64,000 nucleotides of DNA, taken from positions 7,950,001 to 8,014,000 of the forward strand of contig JAVTVJ010000011.1 in the NCBI GenBank assembly GCA_034509425.1, read 5' to 3'. Source of the stretch: Eopsaltria australis (lineage: Eukaryota > Chordata > Aves > Passeriformes > Petroicidae). Made by a program: the position numbers and the translations under genes. Below the pieces are notes generated by a model. It did no database searches. It had not been told where the DNA came from and saw only the letters and a list, made by a program, of their open reading frames with translations. Shown here in pieces: positions 40,601 to 52,100 of the stretch; positions within the stretch are counted from its first letter, which is position 1; every line of letters starts with the position of its first letter.

Positions 40601-43600
40601 CAGAAAATGTGTTGCAGAATCAGAAACATCCCAGAAAAAGATAACCTGTCAAAAGAAAACTTAGGAATAATTTCTATGCAGTCAAGATGTAAGCAAGCAG
40701 TCCCTAGTTGGGACTTAGGAAGGATGTGACAAAGGTCTATAAATGTCTGTATCACTGACATTTGGAAATTGATTTGTTTGTTGTTTCTTCAAATAGGTTG
40801 ATTGTCTTATATCATATTAAGCCCTTAGAAAGGAGGTTTAAAAGAAACCTTAGAAAGGAGATAGGTTGTCTATTCAGTGTATTGCTAAAGCCATGGAACT
40901 CCATGATAAAAGATGCTGCAGAGGTTAGAGTATCACAAAGTTTCAAGGGCACACTGGGGAAGCTCATGAAGAGAAATGGGTTTAAGATCATTGAATGTAA
41001 GAATGCTTCTCAGAAAAGTTCTTCCTTCCTTTTGAACACCTGAGGCTCAAGTGGTTGAAGCACTGTGAGACTGCTTGGAAGAAACACTGAAACATTTTCC
41101 CTGATGGGCTGCTTCTCCATAAACATGTTTTTGACCACTCACAGTTGGCACACTGGGCTAGACAGAACCCCTGATCTGCCCTGTTCAGATACTCATTACA
41201 CTCTTATGTTATACTCATTGCCCACAAGCAAAAAACTCGCATTCAACCTTGTCACTCACTGGGGAACACACTTTTAGTAAAGCAGTCATATGGGATTTTG
41301 TATGTTTGTCTTTAAAACCTGTTGAAAACTACTGAAAAAAAAATGATTACCAGTGATCAACTGGTACCATTTGAAAACCCTTCTGGTCTTATTTCAGTTC
41401 TTTGTTTCATCCTAGTTTCAAAGAAATAATTGCCACTTTCTAGAATTTGTAGAAAATGTCAAGGTTTAATCTATTTCTAGAAGCATGTTCTTAAGCTCCT
41501 CCGTCTACTTTTGATCTGATTGTGTCGCAGAACTTTATCTAGTGGATATACACCACACACAAGATTATTTTTTTTTTTTAGGATACAGAACATATGATCC
41601 TTATTACTAGAGGAAGAGAGCCTTCACAAAAGCCACATGACTAAAACCTGTCAGTGGTACTCAGGTCCTCTTTTTTTCAGATTAAGTCCTGGTTTTGCCG
41701 TTTTCATCTACATCTAGGCCCTGGAATGTGTAGTGAGCTTTGAAAACACACAGAATATAGAAGATTTACTCTTCAGTTTTATTACAGAATTTAACACTTC
41801 ATCTCTTAGAATATAATCTCAGAACACACCTGCGCATACCTGTGTCCCCAGGAATATAAATTTCCACATTTGGAAGTAAGAATGTGGACCCAGGATGCAC
41901 AAGTTCTCTACATCCTTCAGGCCACAGAGAAGCCACACACATCTGGCAGAAATCAGCAAGCACCTGTCTTAGGAAATCCGAGCACAGTGGCAACTGTTCT
42001 AACTACCTTTCCTCTTGCAGAGTAATCCTGATCAAAGATTCCAAAATCTTTCCTACAGGTTTGCATAATCTATGCTGGCATCTTCAGAATTAGTAGGGCA
42101 TTAAAGAATAGCAAAGAATTACAAATCCTATTGGAACTACTCAACCATGGTAACGTTTAGTGTTTCTCTGGCATGCCTAAACCAGTACCCAGCTGCTAGA
42201 AAAGCACTCTGGCCATCCAGCAAGGTGAAGCCATGCAGGCAGAGGGTGCTCTGTGACAGACTGTCAAATGCAAATGACTACTGTCCAAAGAAATGCATGC
42301 TAATGGCAAACATCAACTAATTAGACTGTACAAGTCTTTCCAGAAACATCCTAACTGCTCATATCTGTTGGCAAAACAGACTTTAATGATCTTTCTAGGC
42401 ACTTTTCCCCAGTACCTTTTCTGATTAGACATCCATTTGAAGTACTCTTATTAGTATAAAAGATTATTAGAATTCTATTTAGCACACAAATAATAATCTA
42501 CAGCCAAATAAACCAAATAAACAAACAAAACTGGCCATTCACTTCAAGGAATGAGTTCAAGGACCAGGAAATTTACTTTACCAGATAAATCACTGAAAAT
42601 CAGTAGTTCTTAATGTACAGAACAAAAATACTGAATCTTTTTAAAACAGATACATTAATGTTATCTAGTAATAATATCAAGGAAAGATCTACATCTATTT
42701 GTACATATATATTTCTATGGAAGACAGTGGGCTGGATCATCCAATATCTCAAACAGAAGTCATTGTACAGGTGATTTTTTCCATTAGAGAACTGAAATAA
42801 TAACAGTAATAATAAAGAATAATCAAGTCCAACATCTGCTTTACTTAGCACAAGTCACTGCCAAATAAGTCACACTAGCTGTACATTCATATTCACATTC
42901 TAATGTATGCTAATATACACATTCTAAAGATTAAGAGCCAGAAATACAGAAAATTAATTTTGCACTTTCAGATCTTCAACCTTACACTTTACAGGTGTTT
43001 TTAGAAACTGAAAGTCAGTTTCCCTGTCATGGCTTTTGGGGAGTAGCAAACCCTGACCTCTATCTCTGTATATAGGAAGAGCTCCCTGCTCTGTTCCTGG
43101 ACACCAATATATCTGCTCTAAAATGAACTCTGTTCATTTGACAGAAACAAGTAAAAATGCATCACTATTAAATACATTATTCTTTGGAATAATCAACACA
43201 ATGAAAGAGATATTAATGGAGAAATAATGCACAAGTATCTGAACATGCTGTATGTTTTTTCCAGTGACTATTTTTATGAAAATTCCATTAAGAAAATTTG
43301 ACAAAAAATATCTAGAACTCTCTGATTTTTAACAAAGTATTTACCTTTGCTACAATTTGCTGTTTATTAGTTTTGTCCACAGTCTTGGTGAACAGGTGAT
43401 TTTTTAACGTAACTGTTAACACAATAAATTTTCTCAAGCACTAAATTTATGCATTTACTCTTAGAACACATGGCTTTTGAGTTGTTCTTACAACTCTTCC
43501 CAAAAACTTTACCTTGGAGACAGCCCCTGGCTTAGTGCAAGGTAGTGTGCTGTCTTGGCTACATCAGCTCCATACCTAGAATCACACTGAAATATTCAAG

Positions 43601-45899
43601 AAAGGAAACCTTTTATTTTCTGTCATTTGGAATATAATGAGGAAATCATAAAAATTACAGAACACAACTTGCACGTTTAAATCCTAAAAACATGTCATTG
43701 AATTCACATATTGAGAAGTCAAACAGACATGAAACACAAAAATCTGCACCAAAGCTCTGTGTATACAAAGTGTTTAACAAATGGAAGCAAAAGGATTGGG
43801 GAACTCCTGAGAAGTCGCTGTCTTTGTCACAGTGATTAAATCTTTCAGAGGTCTCCCAATGAATATTGTGATGAAAAACAAGCATCTACGAGCAGAATTT
43901 ACAGCTCTTTTCAGTAATTAATAATTTAATGATCAATTCAGAGGGGTAATTTCAAACCTAAACTTGAAAGAAAGTCTTTAGCCTGTGGTTACAAATATAC
44001 TGACAAAAAACTAAACCATGCTTTATCAGTCTTCTTTGTTCAAAACTTATTTAGCAGACTGACCAAGAACAACATTAATTCCGTTTCACTGACAAAGGAA
44101 AACATTCAACTGAAAGTAGAGGAGTGCGAGTATCTTTACAGTAGACTAAAAAAAAATAAGGTTCACAGAATTTCAAGCTGCTGAATAAACACAATCTATC
44201 TCATATATATACAGGTACATATATACATACACATACACAGATCCAGTATAGTTTTTAAAATTTTTCCCTGAAGTGAGCTTGAATATTTCACCTAAAGTCT
44301 TCTATTGAAGAAGAAAAATATATTTTCCTAAAGTAATTATCTCCAATGCTTTCGAAAGTTTGTTGAAACAAAGGGAAAGGATTCTTCCTTCCCACATAAT
44401 ATGAGCAGAGAAAAAGCTTTAGAGAATTTCACTGAAGGTGGTAAAATCCTAACATAATAAATTCAATTGAAATTAGCTGTACATTTATCTTTCTGTCATG
44501 ATTCCATTTGGGACAGTGAGTCTGCTTCCTGTAAGCTTCTGAGTGCATGCAGAGAGTTCCAGAAGGACAGGGAGACAAGGCAGCAACAGTGCGGAACAAG
44601 AGTCATTCACAGCAGGAAAAAGGTTGCCTTCATCAAGCAGCATTTCCACCACCTGCTCCCTTGTGATACCAGAAAGCAAATTCATTCTACTTGATGTAAG
44701 ACAGCTACTATTAATGCTACAAAAACAATGTCCAAAATGGTCTGGCTTGAGGATTTCATGTAACAAGCTAGTTACATGTAAATGACCAGCTCCTGGAACA
44801 TAGCAAGAGAGGAATCTTAACAATCATGTGAGGAGAAGGTTATAGTAAAATTTTAAGCTGGCATTACATGCGTATTTCTAGTATTTACCATAGCAGAACC
44901 TTTACTTTCACTGTAGAACTCAGTGACGCTTCTGGCTGGCAATGTTCTCCAAATCTTATTAAGGTATTTAAAGCACCAGTAGGTGACAAAGTAACATCCT
45001 TCTTGAAATCCTGTATGTTAAAATTACATTGGGCAAGGATCTTTCTTTTGAATTTGAAAGCCTAGAAGTAATATTTCTCACTGTTAATAATGACCAATTT
45101 CCATCTGTTTTACACCAAAGTTCAGTACTGTAGTAGAACGGTGAACATTCCAACTCACAGTTGCAGATTTTAGTGTTATTTGATTTCCATTGTTTATTCT
45201 TATCTGACTTTATATATATTCATTGAAATTTGTATAATAATCTTTAAGTGTTTTCCATTAATGACTCTCCTTCTTCTCAAGAAACCACATTGGTCACAGA
45301 TGAACAGTTGGCTCTCTGAAAGCCCTCACAAACTTTTCCCACTATCCAGTCTGCACTTTTATGTAATGTTTATTACATAAACACCTCTCAATATCCACCC
45401 TTTTTTGTTGATTGTGAAAGCTTCTTGATTGTCATAAGCTTGCATAAAGAATAGGAACCCTCTGCTACACAACTGGACATTCACTTCTGCCTTTCTTAAC
45501 CTATTGGTTTTTATGGAGTGTATTTCATGACACATCTATTGCCATGTAGCTTCCTTACTATTTACTGTAAAACACTTCCTCACCTGAACTTTTGAACATC
45601 TATAATACTTTGCCACAACCAGATCTGTGTCGAGAAGAATTATGGAACATGAGAAGAAAGGCAAAATGCCATTAAATGATATTAATCTTTGAGGTCTTGA
45701 ATATCTGAAACGTTTATCTTTAGTACTTTCAAAGGTGTCTTTCCATTTAAAAGAGAAAAAAATATTAAAAATGCAAAATGGAATAAAAGATAAATATTTG
45801 TATTACATTCACAAGCATGGATATCAGTTCCCTCCAACTGCAATGATTCATATGTATGTGGTGAGCCCACTACTCAGAAAGACAATACACATAGAAATA
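37653..45899. other. Intergenic region downstream of EFHB
   Basis: No exon or transposon was recognised. An AT/AC-rich simple stretch lies at 44,201-44,240. A 112-codon minus-strand frame around 44,485-44,823 overlaps equally long plus-strand frames and matches nothing I know. Confidence 0.45.
44201..44240. repeat. AT/AC-rich simple sequence
   Basis: Imperfect TATATATACA...CATATATACATACACATACACAG stretch (two short runs), a degenerate dinucleotide/tetranucleotide microsatellite. Confidence 0.7.
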
Positions 45900-45919
45900 T
45901 TTATTGTTTGTTATTTATT
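45900..45919 (-). terminator. EFHB: Two EFHB polyadenylation signals (AATAAA)
   Basis: On the minus strand AATAAA occurs at 45,914-45,919 and again at 45,900-45,905, about 42 and 56 nt past the EFHB stop codon. This predicts a very short 3' UTR of under 100 nt. Usage is inferred. Confidence 0.6.
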
Positions 45920-45960
45920 CATGTTAAATAAAAACAGTGCCCAGAGACTAGAATCAGAGA

Positions 45961-46125
45961 CTAGAATTTTATGCCTGATTCATGTATCTTATTCAGTATA
46001 TTCCACATACTTTCTTTACAATCACAAAGCTCTTTTATCTCATGTATCGTACACACTTGCTTCCATATTTCTTCAAACCTTTCATCTGCAACGTTCATGC
46101 CCGTATTGTGGAGAACTTGTTTAAT
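45961..46125 (-). CDS. EFHB: EFHB last coding exon
   Basis: Acceptor TTTTTGTAG precedes phase-0 codons ATT AAA CAA at 46,125. The exon encodes 54 residues starting IKQVLHNTGMNVADERFEEI and ending HESGIKF, then TAG at 45,961-45,963. The pattern NxGMxVxDExFEEIW corresponds to the C-terminal segment of EFHB (an EF-hand-like helix pair), but it is clearly more diverged than the exons before it. Phase and position fit the donor at 48,966. Assignment is by pattern, so less certain than the other exons. Confidence 0.85.
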   Translation of the reverse strand: MKQVLHNTGMNVADERFEEIWKQVCTIHEIKELCDCKESMWNILNKIHESGIKF

Positions 46126-49100
46126 CTACAAAAATAATACAAAACAATACAATTCATGTAATTCTGGTCAGCATTTTGCTAAATGTGTCTGTCCTTAGCA
46201 ATCTCTATTTGCCAAAGAATATTTTCCCACTCTTAAATTAAAACCACAGACCACATCCTGCATCCTTAAGCAACAGTTCCTATTTAAGTAAATCTGAATC
46301 TCATTGCAATGACAGCTGTACAAAACTGTCTGTAATTAATAAAGTAATGTCAGTGCACTACTTCAACACTGGGAGAAAATCAAACACAGAAGACTCAGGA
46401 AAAAGTAAATGTTTTTTAAAAGCCCTAAATCAAGTTCTGTTTATCCACTCTGTTTTTGCTGTCTGCAGTTACCAGCATAAATCAGATTATATTACTATCT
46501 GCATTTCACAGCCGAAGTACTATACACAAGATCATCAGCTGGTATAGATAAGTGGGTGAAGTGACTAAAATGAAATGGTTCACATCAACTTTGGGCCTTG
46601 CTATAATTTTACACCAAAATAATTCAGCCGAAGGGATTTTTTCCGTATTTTCTCACTTGGGTGCTTCCTGTTGCATGCCTCATTACACTGACCTGCTGAC
46701 TCATTAGAGGAAGGTAACTTCAGAAGAATATTGATGTGCCCTGTGCTGTTAGTATCAGCAAACATTTGGCTTCTTCAATGTGTACATGTGTGTTATATTT
46801 ATGCTATGGAGATTTTATGCATTCTTTGATGAAGTATGGTCTTTAACACAGACAAATCAACCTAGTTGATCATCTTTCTCTAAAACAGTCTTTTGTATAA
46901 ATATAGGCCTGATCCCCAGTACAGCAAATCTTCAGCTCCATCTTAGCCAATAAGCCTATGACAGTTTGTGCAAGCTGAAATTGCAGGAGGAAAAGAGGGA
47001 CTGAATTTTGTTTCTTTAAGCATAGGTGCTGTTTCAGTTAAATCAATCATATTACCCACAAGTAAAACAAACCAGATCTGATCCAGTGTCTTCAATGAGC
47101 TAGTGAAATATAAAAGTTAAACTAAAAGCAATATTCCATCATAGGACACCACTGAAGGCAAGAATAAAGGACTACATGCTCTCATAATTTGGCTTCACCA
47201 TGTTAACAGAGAGCTCTGTCCTGACTCATCAACTGCTGTAAAATCATCACTGACCAAACCATGGACGACTGTGTGCAGACAGGATAAAACTCACACTTCA
47301 CCTATGAGCAACATGATCATGCTGCATATAAATTACACACTATTCCTCAATTACATAACTTCTGTTCTCTTCAACAGACTGGAGAGAATTTCAGTGAAGA
47401 AAACAGCAAGCCCAAGAACTATTTTGTTCTTTTGCAACATGATGAGTCACCTCATGAAACTATTTTATAGTCAGAATTTGCATTCATTTCTACCAGTCTA
47501 TACAAAAACTGTTAATACGGGCTTTCATCTAATAATAATATCATATAATAATATAATAATTCCATTAACTATTAAATTTTTGGAAACATTAATTATACAT
47601 ATCAAAACAATCATAATCATAATCATAATCATAAAATTCCCAAACAGCCCATTTCATGAACATGCAGTGTTTTAACAGGCTTAGAGGTGGTTCTGCACTG
47701 AATTCCATATAGATGGTATAGTCTACAATAGAGTATGGCATCTCAGGACATGCTATAACTTCAAAGAACAGTTTTATCTAGTGCTTGACAGATGTAATTG
47801 GCTTTTCAATGAAGCATGAATTCCATTTACAGGTAGCTATGTGCTGCATGCATGCATTTCCTGCTTTCAGAGCTAGATTATAAAGTGGTAAATGCTCATG
47901 TACACAACATTCTGACAAGGCATTTCATGAACACAGCACCACACCTTTTACCCCAAGTCACTAACTAGCAACATTATTTTCTGTAAAATATATATTCGAG
48001 TTCCAGATCCACTTTCAAACATAAATGCTGAATATTTAGCATAATGAGTAGTAGAGAGGAAGAGGCTGCCTCGGCTTCTTTTCTCATTTTGGATTGGAAT
48101 TTCACATCTCATTACAATTGTCTAATAAACCATACTTCAGGAAACGAAGTTCTATCAATATTTTTTCACTGTAAGGTGCATACAAATGTAAAAACAAAGT
48201 GGTAAACAATACTGAAGAAGAAGCAGCAAAGTTGTTTTAGTATTTATGTGGGAGAAACTCTGGTCTGTGAGAAAAAAGAGTGGTAGGAGCCTGTAGAGAT
48301 ATCAGAGAAAAATGATGGAGTCCCCAAGTAAGTCCCTAGAGTCTCACATCCCATCTTCCTCATCAGAATTATGAGACACCACAGTATTGCTGCGTGACTC
48401 CCAATGCTCCATCACTGTACAAATCCTTTGTAGATCTGAGCCTATGACTACGACTCCGCAGAGCACTTAAAAAGTACATTCAAGTGGTTTGCTGAATTTG
48501 CCATTAGCAAAACCTGTCAAGTTTGTCTGAGGAGAGATGCTCTTGGTAAAATTTTCTACTAAACATCCCTCTGTGATAGAAATAATTTTTATACACCTGT
48601 AAAACTCTTCTTGTGGGGTTTTTTAAGACATCTCATGGAATCATAGAATAACTTAAGTTGGAATAGATCTGCGAGATCATCCATCCAATGACATAATCAA
48701 AGCAGAGCTAACTTTACTATTAAACCATCTTGCTTGAGACCTTGCTCAGGAATTTGAATATGTTGGATCTCAATAAAATTAATATCTACCATCTTTATGA
48801 ATAATGTGAAGAGTGAAGTATTTTTCAGATAGCTGAATGGATGTAAAGCAAGATGGTAATGTTGCACTATGAATTTTACAACCCGTTTACCTGATATAAC
48901 TTCCCACTCCCACATGGGTAGCAGAATAATTATCTTGGAAGAATACTCTGAAGAAATTCACTATACCTCTGCCTTTGGTCTCTTTTTTAAAAGATCTTGT
49001 TCATACACTCCCTTCTGACTGAAGACAGAAGGGAACAATATTGTAAAACCAGTGCCCTGGTCACCATAATTAGTTGTGTCACTGAGGCGGCGAATTCGAG

Positions 49101-52100
49101 GAACAGGAATATCTGAACGAATAGTTGGAATACCACACAACGGATAACCTGTGAAAATCAATCAATAGGTAGCATGGATAAATAGTGCCAGGGAGGATAA
49201 AACATTTTGCATGAAATAAGAACAAATGTGATGTTCAACATAGGTTAAATACAAGTTATATAATTTTTTTCCTCATATCTTTTTTCACATTTTTAGAAAT
49301 CCTGGCTCAGCTACATCATGAAGCATGAACACAGGGAATCTTGTAGTAATATACCAGTACTTACTCACTTAGTATTCCCAGCTGAAAGTATTTTAGGTCA
49401 TTCCAAGATTAGGTTCTCCCAAAATTAGTAGCATAATTTCACAAAGACATCTAGATTAACTTCAGGGTTTTGAACAGACTATCCCTTCCAATTTCCAAGC
49501 CCCAATCCTAAAAAAAACTTAGCTTAGATAAATTAATTCACTATTGTACATTAGTAGAACCTGTAGCAATACTTTTTAACTTTGTTCCTGATTTTGACTT
49601 AAATAATTGTGGCAGTTTGAAAAACAAATCAGTGAGAGGCTCAAAGTCAGAACTACAATTTAATAGGAAAAAATGTAGTAATACAAAAAAAAAAGAGAAA
49701 CCACTGACAGAGTCAGAATACAACCTGACACCCTGTCGGTCAGGGTGTTAGTAGTAGTCCACTTAGAAGGTGGTTGCAGTCCTCTGGGAGTGATAGATGC
49801 GCTTCTGTTGAAGCAATGATCCTGTGAAAGGTGTAGTTCTCCTCTGAAAGTCCAGTGGTGGTGTAGAAGGGTCTGGTCTTCCTCAGGGAATACCGTGGAA
49901 AAAGCTGCCTATGGTGCTTCAGATCTGAGTTTATATGCAGATCGGGATACATTGGCTCCTCCCCTTGGGCCAGACATCTCACAATGGGATGATGAGTCAC
50001 TATCTGCACTATGTTTGGGGTGAGTGAAATGCTCATCTGGCCCTAACGACTGGCCCATTAGCACACCATTCTGCAGCCATCAGGAACACTGCCACGCCCA
50101 GCCCCCAACACCCTATGAAGATGGTGATAGAATACATACCATTGTAACTTAAGACATTATCCACCCCTTATTCTATCACCATCTATGTGATACCCAAACC
50201 AGTACCCCCCTTTATACATATATAATGAAACTTTACACACAGTTCTCACTTAAAATTAAGTTTCTTTGTGGTACACAATGGGTTTCCCCATCTTTCTGCA
50301 TTACCCACTAAGTGTAACTAGGTCCTTGAGCCAAAACAACCCCGCGGATAGGTTTGCCTTTGTCTGAGGTGGGACTAATCCAAACAGTCTTTCCTAAAAT
50401 ACCTCTCATGTGTACCACAGGGACTCTATCTCCGTCCACTGTGTGCAAGGGTTCAGACTGGGCAGGACCAGCTCGATTGATGGAGCCTCGTGTGTTGACT
50501 ATCCAGGTGGCCTTTGCTAAGTTCACCTCCCAATTTTTGAAGGTCCTCCTGCTAAGTGCTTTCAGGGTGGTCTTAAGTAGTCCGTTGCACCGTTCAACTT
50601 TCTTGGCAGCTGGTGCATGATAAGGGATATGATATATCCACTCGATGCCATGTTCTTTGGCCCAGCTGTTTATAAGGCTATTCTTGAAATGGGTCTCATT
50701 GTCTGACTCAATTCTCTCAGGGGTGCCATGTCTCCACAAGACTTGCTTTTTTTAGGCCTAAGATGGTGTTTCGGGCAGTAGCATGAGGCACAGTGTAGGT
50801 CTCCAACTATCCAGTGGTTGCTTCCACCATGGTCAGCACGTAGCGCTTGCCTTGGCGGGTTTGGGGAAGGGTGATGTAGTCAATTTGCCAGGCTTCCCCA
50901 TACCTATACTTCGACCATCGTCTATCGTACCACAGAGGCTTCACCCGCTTGGCCTGCTTGATCATAGCGCAGGTCTCGCAGCCATGGATGACTTGTGAGA
51001 TGCTGTCCATGGTCAATTCCACCCCTCAGTCACGAGCCCATCGGTACGTTGCATCTCGTCTCTGATGACCAGAGGCATCATGGGCCTAACGAGCTAGAAA
51101 TAATTCTCCCTTGTGCTACCAGTCCAGATCTACCTGTGATACTCTCAGTCTGGCAGCTCGGTCCACCTGCTCGTTGTTACGATGCTCTTCATTGGCCCGA
51201 CTCTTGGGTACGTGTGCATCCACGTGTCGAACCTTCACAGTCAGCCTCTCTACACGGGTAGCGATGTCCTGCCAAATCTCAGTGGCCTAGATGGGTTTCT
51301 CTCTGCGCTGCCAGTTGGCGTTTCTCTAGTGATTCAACTAACTCTATAAAGCGCTAGCTACCATCTAGGAGTCAGTGTAGAGATAGAGTTGAGGCTACTT
51401 CTCTTGCTCAGTAATATCTAAAGCCAGCTGGACGGCTTTAAGCTCTGCGAGCTGACTCGATCCACCTTCTCCCTCAGTAGCTTGTGCAACTCGTCGTGTG
51501 GGGCTCCATACAGCAGCTTTCCACTTTCGGTTAGCACCTACAATTCGGCGGGAACTATCAGTGAAGAGGGCATATCGTCTTTCACTCTCCGGTAACTCGT
51601 TATATGGTGGGGCTTCTTCAGCACGTGTCACTTGCCCCTCTTCTTCTTCAGAAGATAATCTAAAAGTCTCACCTTCAGGCTAGTTTGTTATAATTTCCAG
51701 AATCCCAGGGCAATTAGGGTTTCCTATCCGGGCTCGCTGTGTGATCAGCGCAATCCACTTGCTCCACGTGGCATCGGTGGCATGATGTGTGGAAGGAACC
51801 CTTCCCTTGAACATCCAACCCAGCACTGGTAGTCGGGGTGCCAGAAGCAGCTGTGCTTCAGTGACAATTACTTCCGAGGCAGCTCGAACTCCTTCATAAG
51901 CCGCAAGAATCTCTTTCTCGGTTGGGGTATAGCTGGCCTCAGATCTTTTGTATCCCCGACTCCAGAACCTAAGTGGTCGTCCTCGAGTCTCTTCAGGTCC
52001 CTTCTGCCACAGGGTCCAGGATGGACCATTCTCCCCGGCCGCAGTGTAGAGCACATTTTTCACATCCTGTCCTGTTCTGACTGGCCCAAGGGCTACTGCA

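Larger units (their letters stand above)
46126..48966 (-). other. EFHB: EFHB last intron
   Basis: 2.84 kb intron. It holds AT-rich triplet/hexamer simple repeats (47,529-47,635), a CR1 tail (48,634-48,710), and an unexplained 40-codon frame with a Ser/Asp/Glu-rich end at 48,344-48,466. Otherwise nothing was recognised. Confidence 0.7.

Noticed and set aside
44467..44823. Overlapping frames of 75-112 codons on both strands as a possible last EFHB exon
   Set aside because: No similarity to the EFHB C-terminus and no fit in phase; the better candidate with correct phase and stop is at 45,961-46,125.
1..45899. KCNH8 3' exons, expected next to EFHB by human gene order
   Set aside because: No frame with channel, cyclic-nucleotide-binding or recognisable C-terminal sequence was seen; the gene presumably lies further left.
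47529..47635. CRISPR-like array
   Set aside because: It is an AT-rich simple repeat with no spacers, and the genome is a vertebrate's.
49740..50036. 98-codon open frame present identically in both LTRs
   Set aside because: It lies inside the LTR, spans promoter and R sequence, and is identical only because the LTRs are near-identical copies. There is no domain or start context.
50160..50300. env gene or dUTPase downstream of integrase
   Set aside because: Only about 150 bp lie between the end of the integrase frame and the 3' LTR, with no open frame of useful length.
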